Under the pieces are notes generated by a model. It did no database searches. It saw only the letters and a list, made by a program, of their open reading frames with translations, and was not told the origin of the DNA. 64,000 nucleotides of DNA from CAVTND01 sp963735955 (GTDB taxonomy: Bacteria > Pseudomonadota > Gammaproteobacteria > Burkholderiales > Burkholderiaceae_F), in assembly GCA_963735955.1 (NCBI GenBank), contig CAVTND010000010.1:62001-126000 (forward strand), given 5' to 3'. This document shows, piece by piece, positions 39,485 through 48,135 of this stretch (within the stretch, counting starts at the first letter, position 1; each line of letters begins with the position of its first letter). A program made the translations under genes and the position numbers.

Positions 39485-41316
39485 GCGCCGGCCTGAGCGG
39501 CCGGATCGATGTCGACATACTTCCAGAAATCTCGCATGAACGGGTGACGACGAAAGCCGGTGACCCACGGATGCCAGATCGAGGTCTCGATCCGGTGGCC
39601 GACAAACTTGTACGGCGTGTAGGCCACGAAATACTTCTTGGCCTCGAGAAATGCGGCGTCGCGCTGCGCGCCGTCCGGCAGCGTCCTCTGCAGTGCGTAG
39701 AGCGCATTGAACGCCGGCAGGTCGAATCGCGCGTGATTGGCCTGCCCTTTGTTCGGCCCATAGCCGAGCGCAAGGAAGGTGTCGCCGTCGGGCGATGTTG
39801 CCGACCAGCCAACGCGCCACATCATCAGCTTGCCGGCACGGGAACTCTTGAGGTTCTCCGGCCACTTGGCTGGCTTGAAGTCGATCGCAATTCCGATCGC
39901 CTCCATGTGCTTGCGCCAGAGTTCGTCAAGCTGACGTGACAACTGGTCGGGCTGGGTCGCCATCTGCAGCACAAGCGGGGATCCGTCGGGCCGCTCGCGC
40001 CAGCCGTCGCCGTCGCGGTCGACGTAGCCGAAGGCATCGAGCAGCGGCGCGCGCGCGCGCCGGGTTGTATTCGCTCATCTCGCTCTTGAATCCGGCATCG
40101 AAGCCCATTGCGATCGGCGGTACCGGTGACTGCGAGGGGATCGACTGGCCCTTGCGCACCAGGCGGATCTCGTCTTCGACCGGATAGGCGAGTCCGACCG
40201 CGCGCCGCAACGCGACGTTCTCGGGCGCATACCCGCCAACGACCGGGTGCTCCATGTTGAACAGCGCCATGTCGACGGTGGCGCGCGGCGCGCGGTCGAA
40301 TCTGCACGCCACGCTTGACCAGATTAGGCGCCAGCCGGTTGTTGGGGATGATCAGATCGGCGAAGTCGTAGGGAATCTCGTCGACCAGGTCGTGCTCACC
40401 ATTGAGGAAGGCCAGCCAGCGCGGCTGGTTTTCTTCGACGATGTAGACCTCGACGCGGTCAATCATCGGCAGCTTGCGCCCGGTCAGGCGCGCGGCGACT
40501 TCCTGCGAACCCACATCGCCTTCAGGCGCCTGCGCCGAGTAGAACACGTCGCGGTACCCGGGATTTCGCTCGAGCACGATGCGCGATGAGCGGCGCCAGT
40601 CAACGAGCCGGAACGGACCGGTGCCGATCGGCTGCCCCATGATCTCGTTTCTCATCACAGCTCTCGACCACTTCGCGCGCCACCGCGCCCATGAATGCGC
40701 TGTCGGCCAGATTCAGATAGAAGCGCGGGCTCGGCTTTGCAAATCGCAGCTGCAGGGTGTAGCGATCCAGTGCACGCACGCCCTCGACCTCGCGGTCGTA
40801 GTCGAACTTCGCGCCCTTCAGAGCGGCAGTGCGCAAAGCTGCCAGACCGAGGATCTCCGCATTCTCGAGCAGGTAGATGCGCGGGCTCTTGTACTTCGGG
40901 TCAAAGAAGCGCTTGATTGAATAGACGTAGTCCTCGGCAACCAGTTCGCGTTTGCGGCCACCGAAGGCTGGATGGTCCTGGAAGTCGATTCCGGGCTGCA
41001 GGCGCAGGGTCAGGGTGGTGAAATCATCGGACACCAGGGGCATCGCCTCTGCGGTGTTCGGGATGATCTTCGCAGGGCGCGCAAGGAAGTCATAGGTCAG
41101 CGGCGCATCGAAGATATTGGCCATGACCGTGTTCGAGTACAGGTCCTGGACCTGCGCCGGATCAAAGCCGGACTCCGCGACTCGAAACGCATAGCGCAGA
41201 ACCTTGGGCGCATGCACTTGCCCGCTCGCCGCCCATGCTGGAAGGGTGCGGGCCGCCGGCAGCGCGGCCAGGCTGCGCACGATTGCACGGCGTGAACGGG
41301 ACGATGGGTCGTTCAT
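39481..41316 (-). CDS. ABC transporter solute-binding protein, family 5 (first of five paralogues)
   Basis: This is the promoter-proximal copy, divergent from the OppB-type gene. Frame changes lie near 40055, 40300 and 40655; about 611 residues. The N-terminus SRSRRAIVRSLAALPAARTLPAWAASG is twin-arginine-like. Landmarks are VLRYAFRVAESGFDPAQVQDL, GIDFQDHPAFGGRKRELVAEDY, IGTGPFRLVDWRRSSRIVLER, VEENQPRWLAFLNGEHDLVD and a final WVTGFRRHPFMRDFWKYVDID. The stop TGA 39481-39483 lies inside the ATGA of the next copy. Confidence 0.9.
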
Positions 41317-41387
41317 GAAGAAAGCGACGGTTCGGGTCCAGAATATGAAAGCACGGCTCGCACCTGCATAATCCGCGCTTTCGCGCG

Positions 41388-41430
41388 CCGCGGGTTCGAC
41401 CCGCGGTACCCGAATCGGTTCTGACCGATT
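41388..41430. promoter_or_regulatory. two perfect inverted repeats in the divergent transporter promoter region
   Basis: CCGCGGGT-TCG-ACCCGCGG (41388-41406) and AATCGGT-TCTG-ACCGATT (41413-41430) are perfect palindromes separated by 6 bases. They lie between the binding-protein operon and the OppB-type start at 41457, whose ribosome binding site GAGGAAG follows. They could be operators for a shared regulator or hairpins in the oppB leader; neither has a U-run. I could not place a clear -35/-10 pair. Confidence 0.5.
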
Positions 41431-41456
41431 GTTCTGTTTCGAGGAAGCAAGCCCGC

Positions 41457-42396
41457 GTGGGCGCCTACATATTACGCAGACTGTGGCAGATGATTCCGAC
41501 CTTGGTCGGGGTCATCCTGTTCGTCTTTTTCCTGTTCAAGTGGTTCGGTGGCGACCCGGCAGAGATCCTCGGCGGACTGCTCGCCACGCCGGAGCAGATC
41601 GAGGCGATTCGCCAGCAGCTCGGCCTCAACGATCCCTGGTACGTGCAGCTGTGGATCTTCGTGAAGTCGATCTTCACCTTCAACTGGGGCGTCGAGCTGG
41701 GCCACCGGCGAGTCGGTCGGCAATATCTTCCGCACCCGTCTGCCGGCGTCGCTGACCGTGATGATCCCGATCCTGGTTCTCGAAACAGTTCTGGGCGTTG
41801 TGGCGGCGATGGCAGTGGCCTATGTGCGCGGTTCGGTTACCGACCGCGCGATCATGGTGATCACCACCGTGATGCTTTCTATCTCCTTCCTCGTCTACAT
41901 CATCGTCGGCCAGTGGCTGTTCGGCTTCTACCTGGGCTGGTTTCCGGTGCAGGGCTGGAGCGACAGCGTCTGGACCAACCTGACGACCTACGCCGTGCTG
42001 CCAGTGATGCTGGCGATCTTTGTATCGCTGGCGCCGAACACGCGGCTGTACCGCACTTTCTTTCTGGACGAGATCCACCAGGACTATGTGCGCACCGCGC
42101 GCGCCAAGGGGGTCAGCGAGAACCGCGCGCTGTTCGTCCATGTACTGCGCAACGCCATGATCCCGGTGCTGACGAATATCGCGGTCCAGCTGCCGGGCAT
42201 CTTCCTCGGCTCGTTCCTGATCGAGACCTTCTTCTCGATTCCCGGACTCGGGCGCGAAGTGCTGCTAGCGGTCAACCGCAGCGACTACCCGGTGATCCAG
42301 GCGGTGACGGTCTATCTCGCCGTGCTGACCATGTTGATCAACCTGGTGGCAGACATGCTCTACAAGCTGGTCGATCCGCGTGTGGTGCTGAAGTGA
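41457..42396 (+). CDS. peptide-type ABC transporter permease, OppB/DppB-like
   Basis: This is the inner-membrane permease of a family-5 importer. GTG 41457 has a GAGGAAG site. The N-terminal helix MGAYILRRLWQMIPTLVGVI is typical. One inserted base near 41703 changes frame between NWGVELG and the rest. The C-terminal part has VMMIPILVLETVLGVVAAM, the ABC-contacting loop EIHQDYVRTARAKGVSENRAL (EAA motif) and SIPGLGREVLLAVNRSDYPVI. It heads a rightward operon with the OppC-, OppD- and OppF-like genes and is divergent from the five binding-protein genes. Gene symbols are withheld because opp, dpp and related systems cannot be told apart here. Confidence 0.92.
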
Positions 42397-42403
42397 GGAA
42401 CGG

Positions 42404-43457
42404 ATGAGCAGCACCGTCGAAGCCTATTCACTGCCGCCGGCGGAACGGTCGGCCGGCGTCTGGGGCACCGCGTGGCGGCGCCTGACGGCGGATCGCGTCG
42501 GCATGGTGTCGCTCGCAATCGTGATGGCCTTCCTCGTGATGATTCTGGCATCGGTGCTTGGACTGGTAGCGCGCGACTGGCAGAAAGAGGTCGGCGTCCC
42601 GGATGCACCTCCTAGTTTCGTAGGACCGCGCGCTGCCCAGTCAGGTGTCGATCCCCTGACCGCCCTGGTGGCGAAGGACGCCAAGCCGGTCGATCTGTCG
42701 GACATTGATCCGCTGGCGCCGAAGTACCAGGAATGGAACGAGCGCGCAGCCAAGATCCAGATTGCCCAGGAAAAGCGCGCCGAGACTCTCGTATTCGGCG
42801 GCGATCGCCTCGGACGCGACGTGCTTGACAAGGTGATCAAGGGTGCCGAGGTGTCGATCTTCGTTGGCGTGTTTGCCGCGGTTCTCGCCACGCTGATCGG
42901 CACCATGCTCGGCGCGCTGGCTGGCTATGCGGGCGGTCGCACCGGGGACCTGCTTGAGTGGGTCTACAACGTATTCACCTCGATCCCGGGCATCCTGCTG
43001 ATTTTTGCCTTCGCTGCGGTGCTGGGTCGCGGCATCAGCACGGTGATTCTGATTCTCGGTCTGGCCGGCTGGACCGGCATCTACCGCCTGGTGCGCGCCG
43101 AGTACATGAAGCACCGCTCGCGCGAGTACGTGCGGGCCGCCGAAGCGATCGGCGCCAGCGCATTTCTCGCGCATGTTCGTGCACATCCTGCCCAACGTCA
43201 GCCACGTGGTGCTGGTGCAGCTGTCGCTGCATGTCGTCTATTTCATCAAGGCCGAGGTGATCCTGTCCTTCCTCGGGCTGGGTGTGCGCGTCGACCAGGT
43301 GTCGTGGGGAACGATGCTGTCGGAAGCGCAGGCGGAACTGGTGCTCGGCCACTGGTGGCAGCTGGCAGTGGCGACGATCTCGATGGCGATCTTCGTTACC
43401 GCGTTTTCGCTGCTGACCGACGCGCTGCGCGACGCGCTCGATCCGAAGCTGAGATAG
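42404..43457 (+). CDS. peptide-type ABC transporter permease, OppC/DppC-like
   Basis: This is the second permease, starting 7 bp after the first. It has a cytoplasmic N-terminus (ERSAGVWGTAWRRLTADRVG), a first helix MVSLAIVMAFLVMILASVLG, an unusually long periplasmic loop of roughly 90 residues (42590-42800) before FGGDRLGRDVLDKVIKGAEVS, and then the EAA region EYMKHRSREYVRAAEAIGAS. A base insertion near 43170 shifts frame; the remainder, MFVHILPNVSHVVLVQLS to LLTDALRDALDPKLR, ends at 43457. Without correction the frame runs by chance into the next gene, giving a false permease-ATPase fusion. Confidence 0.9.
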
Positions 43458-43468
43458 GGCGCTGTCCT

Positions 43469-44371
43469 GTGTCGAATCTGATCTCGGTCCGCGATCTTCG
43501 AGTCTCATTCCGCCTCGGCAAGCACCGCATCGTCGAGGCGGTGCGCGGCATCAGCTTTGATGTGCCGGAAAATTCAACTGTCGCGCTGGTCGGTGAGTCC
43601 GGCTCGGGCAAGAGCGTGTCGGCAATGTCGATCGTGCGGTTGCTGCCGGAAAATGCGATCGTCGACGAGCGCAGCCGGGTCGAGTTCGGCGGCCGCAACC
43701 TGCTGACGGTGTCGGACGAGGAGGTGCGTGCGATCCGCGGCAAGGACATCTCGGTCGTGTTCCAGGAGCCGATGACCTCGCTGAATCCGGTGTTCACGGT
43801 CGGCTGGCAGATTGCCGAGGTACTGCTGCTGCATACGCGGCTGACCGGCCGCCAGGTGCGCGAGCGCGTGATCGAGCTGCTGAACGAAGTCGGGATTCCG
43901 GAACCGAAGTCGCGCGTCGATGCCTATCCGCACGAGCTGTCGGGCGGCCAGCAGCAGCGGGTGATGATCGCGATGGCAATCGCCTGCGAGCCTAAGCTGC
44001 TGATCGCCGACGAGCCGACCACTGCGCTTGACGTCACGGTGCAGCGGCAGATTCTCGAGCTGATCCAGAACCTGCAGGACAAGCACCGGATGAGCGTGCT
44101 GTTCATCAGCCACGATCTCGGTCTGGTCGGCGAGATCGCCGACAGCGTGGTCGTGATGCGCGAAGGCGAGGTGCGGGAATCGGGTCCGGTGGACCGCATT
44201 TTCGACGCGCCGCAGGACGCCTACACGAAGGCGCTGCTGCTGTGCCGGCCGCGGCTCGACGTCAAGCCGAAGCGTTTGCCGGTCATCGATGATTTCATGC
44301 AATGGCCGCGGCGTGCCGAGCGGTCGCCGGCGAAATTCGCACCGCGCGGCCGCAGGAGGCCGCACCGCTGA
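43469..44371 (+). CDS. peptide-type ABC transporter ATPase, OppD/DppD-like
   Basis: The 300-residue ATPase starts at GTG 43469, 11 bp after the OppC-like gene. Motifs present are Walker A GESGSGKSVSAMSIVRLL, Q-loop VVFQEPMTSLNPVF, signature LSGGQQQRVMIAMAIA, Walker B LLIADEPTTALDVTVQ and the H-loop SHDLGL. The oligopeptide-type C-terminal extension includes YTKALLLCRPRLDVKPKRLPV, a region that in relatives binds a zinc or iron-sulfur site, though only one Cys is visible here. The 3' end overlaps the next ATPase frame by about 70 bases. A sequence error in this junction, or a natural two-domain fusion, is possible. Confidence 0.9.
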   Translation: MSNLISVRDLRVSFRLGKHRIVEAVRGISFDVPENSTVALVGESGSGKSVSAMSIVRLLPENAIVDERSRVEFGGRNLLTVSDEEVRAIRGKDISVVFQEPMTSLNPVFTVGWQIAEVLLLHTRLTGRQVRERVIELLNEVGIPEPKSRVDAYPHELSGGQQQRVMIAMAIACEPKLLIADEPTTALDVTVQRQILELIQNLQDKHRMSVLFISHDLGLVGEIADSVVVMREGEVRESGPVDRIFDAPQDAYTKALLLCRPRLDVKPKRLPVIDDFMQWPRRAERSPAKFAPRGRRRPHR

Positions 44372-45162
44372 TCGAAGCGAAGGGCTTGCGCAAGGAGTAC
44401 CGGCTCAAGACGGGGTTCTTTGCGCGCAAGACGATCGATGCCGTTAGGGAAGCAAGCTTTGCGATGTATCGCGGCCGCACCCTTGGCGTGGTCGGCGAAT
44501 CGGGCTCAGGCAAGACAACGGTCGGGATGCTGCTGATGCGGCTGATCGACGCCACCGCGGGTCAGGTCTGGTTCGAGGGCAACAACGTGCTGGAGCTGTC
44601 GCGACGCCGCAGATGATGGCGTTCCGACGCAAGATTCAGATCATCTTCCAGAATCCCTACGCCAGCCTGAATCCGCGCTTCACCGTCGGCCAGATCCTGA
44701 CCGAGCCGATGAAGATCCATGGCATCGGCACCAGTGACAATGATCGCTTCGAGCAGGCCGTGGCACTGGCGCAGGCGCGTCGGGCTGGCGGCCGACAGCG
44801 TCCACAAGTATCCGCACGAGTTTTCGGGTGGCCAGCGGCAGCGCATCGCGATCGCGCGCTGTTTGTCGATGAAGCCCGAGGTTGTGATCTGCGATGAGTC
44901 TGTGTCGGCACTCGACGTCTCGGTGCAGGCCACGGTGCTCAATCTGCTGCTCGACCTGCAGGATGAGTTCGGCATGACCTACATCTTCATCAGCCACGAT
45001 CTGGCGGTCGTCAAGTACATGGCCGACGACATGCTGGTCATGAACCAGGGTGAGATCGTCGAGCGTGGCGCCGCCGAGGCGATCTACGCCGATCCGCAGA
45101 ACGACTACACGAAGAAACTGCTGCTGGCGATTCCGCGCGGCTACGCCGCGCGAGCCGCCTAG
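44302..45162 (+). CDS. peptide-type ABC transporter ATPase, OppF/DppF-like
   Basis: This is the second ATPase of the importer. It has APLIEAKGLRKEYRLKTGFF at the N-terminus, Walker A GESGSGKTTVGMLLMRLI, Q-loop IIFQNPYASLNPRF, signature FSGGQRQRIAIARCLS, Walker B VVICDESVSALDVSVQ and H-loop ISHDLAVVKYMAD. Frame changes near 44605 and 44780 break it. The start is uncertain: ATG 44302 lies inside the OppD-like gene, and PLIEAKGL, where the domain proper begins, is about 25 residues further. It ends the rightward transporter operon; the next gene starts 27 bp later. Confidence 0.88.
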
Positions 45163-45188
45163 CGCTGCTTGCCGGGACGGCGACGGCT

Positions 45189-45905
45189 ATGTTCAGCCGT
45201 GCGTCCAAAGCGGTACAGGAGGAGCTGATTGCGACCCTGGCGCGCGTTAGGGGTCGTCGCGCAGAACTGCGTGCCGATGCCGAGCTTGGACCGCGCTGGC
45301 TGGCGGTCAAGGCCTGGCAGTCTGAGCGCTTCGCCCAGACCTATGCCGATCTGCTGGCTTCAGCACGCTATCGCGAGCCATGCCAGTTTTTCCTCGACGA
45401 GCTCTACGGCACCCGGGACTTTCACCAGCGCGACTCCGAACTGGGCCGCGTGGTGCCGAGACTGGCGGGGATGCTGCCTGATCGGGCGATCGAGACCTTC
45501 CTGCTCGCGGTCCAGCTCGACGAGATGTCGGAGCGCTTTGATGCCGAACTCGCGCACGAAGTCGAGCTGCCGATCGACGCCCGGCGCTATGCCGCCGCTT
45601 ATCCTCACGTTGCAAGTCAGCGCGAACGCGAAAGGCAGATCGAGATTGTCGACCGCATCGGCCACGCTCTCGATCGTCTGGCGCGCGTGCCGATGCTGGG
45701 GCATCTGCTCGGCATGATGAAAGCACCTGCCGAAAGCTGGGGGTTCGCGCAACTTCATCACTTCTTGCATCGAGGGTTCACCGCTTTCGCTGCCATGCGC
45801 GGCGCCGGCGAGTTCCTGGCGATCATTCAGCGTCGCGAGCGTGAACTCAACAGGCGCCTGTTTGCCGGCGAGGCAGACCCATTTCGCCCGATGGAGGGTC
45901 GCTAG
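45189..45905 (+). CDS. FFLEELY-motif protein
   Basis: This 238-residue soluble, mostly helical protein carries the motif CQFFLDELYGTRDFHQRD (about residues 67-84) of a conserved proteobacterial family named for FFLEELY, here with Asp in place of the first Glu. Its function is not known. The N-terminus is AVQEELIATLARVRGRRAEL; no signal peptide or membrane helix is visible. It follows the OppF-like gene by 27 bp and may be transcribed with it, though the family is not a transporter component. Confidence 0.78.
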   Translation: MFSRASKAVQEELIATLARVRGRRAELRADAELGPRWLAVKAWQSERFAQTYADLLASARYREPCQFFLDELYGTRDFHQRDSELGRVVPRLAGMLPDRAIETFLLAVQLDEMSERFDAELAHEVELPIDARRYAAAYPHVASQRERERQIEIVDRIGHALDRLARVPMLGHLLGMMKAPAESWGFAQLHHFLHRGFTAFAAMRGAGEFLAIIQRRERELNRRLFAGEADPFRPMEGR

Positions 45906-45982
45906 GTCTGAACGATCCCATTCCCCATCCGAGCAGACCCTAGTAGTCTCGCGCCCGATCGAACTCCGACGAGGAAATCAAG

Positions 45983-46396
45983 ATGGACAAGAAGTTCCTG
46001 ATTGGCTGGATCGTCCTGTTTGTGGCCTGGATGGCCGGCAGCTTTGTCGTACACGGCGTCCTGCTGCATGACGACTACGCGCAGCTGCCGAACCTGTTCC
46101 GGCCCGAGGCTGATGCACAGAAACTGTTCCCGCTAATGCTGCTGGCGCACGTGATCATGGCGGGTGCCTTTGTCTGGATCTACGCGCACGGTGCCGAGGC
46201 GAAGCCCTGGTTGGCCCAGGGCCTGCGTTACGGACTGGCCGTCGCGCTGCTGGCGATCGTTCCCACCTACATGATTTACTACGTAGTGCAGCCGATGCCG
46301 GGCGCTACAGTGGTCAAGCAGACCCTGCTGGACGGCGGGCTGCTGCTGATCCTGGGGGTTATCGTCGCCTGGCTCTATCGGCCGCGCGCCGCATAA
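45983..46396 (+). CDS. small integral membrane protein of unknown function
   Basis: The 137-residue product has four likely membrane helices: LIGWIVLFVAWMAGSFVVHG, FPLMLLAHVIMAGAFVWIYA, LRYGLAVALLAIVPTYMIYY and LLDGGLLLILGVIVAWLYR. A loop LHDDYAQLPNLFRPEADAQ lies between the first two. AGGAAATCAAG precedes ATG 45983. I do not recognise a named family. It is convergent with the RDD gene, 11 bp apart. Confidence 0.8.
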   Translation: MDKKFLIGWIVLFVAWMAGSFVVHGVLLHDDYAQLPNLFRPEADAQKLFPLMLLAHVIMAGAFVWIYAHGAEAKPWLAQGLRYGLAVALLAIVPTYMIYYVVQPMPGATVVKQTLLDGGLLLILGVIVAWLYRPRAA

Positions 46397-46407
46397 CGGA
46401 CCAGTCT

Positions 46408-46914
46408 CTACTCGCGCACGATCCGGGTGCCGGCCCAACGGTCGTGCAAGAGACGGCGCTCCTGATCAAGCAGGGCCGGGGTCAGCATCATCACGAAGCT
46501 TGCGCCGAGCGCGAGGGCAGCGCTGCCGAGTGACAGTGGCACCCATGCGATGGCCAGCAGTCCCGGCAGAAACATGTGCCAGGCCAGCAGATAGCGCACA
46601 AGGGCGCGGGCCAGCGACGGCGGCGTCGAATCCGGGCCGAGCAGTCGCAGGCGCCAGGTCTTCAAAGCCAGTGTCTGACCGGTACGGCTCCAGCACCACG
46701 CAAAGTAGGCGCCGGTCGCAGCAAACAGGGTGGCCTGCAGGATCCAGCGTTGCGGGTCGGACAGTGGCGTGGACCAGCTAAGCGCTACGAGCAGGGCGTA
46801 ACTGACAACGAACAGCACGCCGAACAGCAGTACCGCCTCATAGACCATGGCCGAGACCCGCAGCAGCAGGCTGGCCGGCCGCCCGGCGCGGGGAGGCATC
46901 GACGAAACGGACAC
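46408..46914 (-). CDS. RDD-family membrane protein
   Basis: This 168-residue protein has about four membrane helices and the RDD-family C-terminal signature RRLLHDRWAGTRIV. RDD proteins are small membrane proteins of mostly unknown role, some implicated in ion or solute handling. The start is GTG 46914 or ATG 46899; neither has a good ribosome binding site. The gene completes the leftward group sigma factor-DUF3619-DUF3106-RDD, a conserved betaproteobacterial order. Here the 266-bp MITE-like element has entered only 13 bp upstream of its start. Confidence 0.9.
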   Translation of the reverse strand: MSVSSMPPRAGRPASLLLRVSAMVYEAVLLFGVLFVVSYALLVALSWSTPLSDPQRWILQATLFAATGAYFAWCWSRTGQTLALKTWRLRLLGPDSTPPSLARALVRYLLAWHMFLPGLLAIAWVPLSLGSAALALGASFVMMLTPALLDQERRLLHDRWAGTRIVRE

Positions 46915-46927
46915 GGCGGGAGCCTAG

Positions 46928-47193
46928 GGCCTGTTCACACTAACAATGGGAGTGCGAAAGATGGATGGCGGGAGGCAGTGCAAGGCGGCGCGAGCGCCGT
47001 TGGCTGATGCCAATCAGCGAGCGGCAACGCGGCAATGCGCCCGCCATCCGTCTTTCCCTTTGGGTTGGGCCGAAATGCGGCGTCTGCTTTGTCGGGACGG
47101 CTGGCGAAGGGAACCACCAATGGCGGCGCCGCCCTTCGCGCAGGCCACCGCATTGCGGCCCAACGCATCTCCCATTGTTAGCGTGAACAGGCC
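46928..47193. mobile_element. MITE-like element, 266 bp, 25-bp terminal inverted repeats, CTAG target duplication
   Basis: The ends GGCCTGTTCACACTAACAAT(GGGAG) at 46928-46952 and their reverse complement at 47169-47193 match at 24 of 25 positions. Each end is flanked by CTAG (46924-46927 and 47194-47197), which fits a 4-bp target-site duplication of the YTAR kind known for part of the IS5 family. Inside, GAAAGATGGATGGCGGG (from 46956) and CCCGCCATCCGTCTTTC form a second, interior inverted repeat, so the left half can fold into a large hairpin. No transposase is encoded. The IS5-type assignment rests on ends and duplication only. Confidence 0.75.
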
Positions 47194-47723
47194 CTAGCTA
47201 CCTACCGGCGTTGACTTCGCGGGCGGCTTGGCCGGCGGTACATCGAGCTCGCGGGTAGGTCGACGCGCAGGGGGCGGTTTCGGTTCAGCCTCCTTGGCGG
47301 CGGCGCGATTGGCGAGATCGCGCTTCTTGTCATCCGGAAGTTCCTGGTACTTCTGCACCGTGGCCTGACGCTGGTCAGCAGGAAGCTCGTAGGCGCGTTT
47401 GAAGTTCTCTCGTGCAGTCTTCTTCTGTTCCGGGGTCAGCTTGGAGAATTCCGCCATGCGTTCATGTACGCGCTGTTTGCCCTCCGGCGACAGGTTGGGG
47501 TACTTGGCAGCGACTTCCAGCCACTTTCTTCTTGCGATCGGCATCGAAGCTCGCCCAATCAGGCGCCAGCGGGGCGAGTGCTTCGCGCTGGGCGGGCGTC
47601 AGCTCCTTCCAGGTCGGGCGCGACGCCGTGGTCTGCGCCTGCAGGGCGGGCGGAATGACCAGTAGCAGAACCAGCGCGACGCCGGGCGAGCCGTGTGAAC
47701 AGGGCGCCTGGTGAAAACTGCAC
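47194..47723 (-). CDS. DUF3106 family protein
   Basis: This is an exported protein rich in charged helices. After a hydrophobic signal (GVALVLLLVIPPALQAQT), TWKELTPAQREALAPLAPDW and KKWLEVAAKYPNLSPEGKQRV are typical DUF3106 sequences, followed by the repeat-like KLTPEQKKTARENFKRAYEL and a Pro-rich tail. Function is unknown. Frame changes occur near 47530 (an extra A in AAGAAAGTGG) and near 47680. The start, perhaps GTG 47723, is uncertain. Its stop TAG forms part of the CTAG next to the MITE-like element, so the insertion left the protein end unchanged. Confidence 0.8.
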
Positions 47724-47730
47724 CTCGAAC

Positions 47731-48135
47731 CTAGCTTTCTTCGTCGTGGCCCTGGAGCAGGGCGCCAAATCCCTTGTCGGCGTAGGCATCGATTGGCACT
47801 TCATCCAGCAATACCGCAAAGTCAATATTGGCCTGCTCCGAAATTCGCTCCGCGCGCTGGTGCTCGTAGATGCCGACAAAGCCGATCGCCAGTGCCAAAA
47901 GTGGGGCCGCCATTCCCAGGCGTTGCAGCCAGCCAACTCCGGATGAGGCGCCGAATGTCGGACCGCCGGCAGTCGCGAGCGCCGGTGACCAGGCTGCCAC
48001 CGATCGCCGGCCGGCGTGGGCGGCCAGCGCGGCCTTGCGCGCCTGTTCGAGCCGGTAGCTCGTCTTGTAGTCGAAGCGGGTCAGACCCTCGTTAAGGGCC
48101 TGGCGGATGCGGAAGCCAAATTCGTTGTCGTTCAT
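47731..48135 (-). CDS. DUF3619 family membrane protein
   Basis: This 134-residue protein has a cytoplasmic N-terminal helix region (FGFRIRQALNEGLTRFDYKT, SYRLEQARKAAL), one membrane helix LGMAAPLLALAIGFVGIY, and an external tail AERISEQANIDFAVLLDEVP(IDAYADKGF). That layout, next to an ECF-like sigma gene, resembles membrane anti-sigma proteins. Its ATG overlaps the sigma stop by four bases (ATGA), which implies coupled synthesis. An anti-sigma role is inference. Confidence 0.85.
   Translation of the reverse strand: MNDNEFGFRIRQALNEGLTRFDYKTSYRLEQARKAALAAHAGRRSVAAWSPALATAGGPTFGASSGVGWLQRLGMAAPLLALAIGFVGIYEHQRAERISEQANIDFAVLLDEVPIDAYADKGFGALLQGHDEES

Noticed and set aside
42404..44371. A 655-residue open frame joining an OppC-like permease to an OppD-like ATPase
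   Set aside because: The permease's true C-terminus (ending LTDALRDALDPKLR at 43457) is in another frame, and the ATPase has its own GTG start at 43469. The fusion results from one inserted base near 43170.
47692..47705. GTGTGAACAGGGC in the DUF3106 gene as a second copy of the MITE end
   Set aside because: Only 12 of 13 bases match, there is no matching partner or duplication, and the bases encode expected protein sequence.
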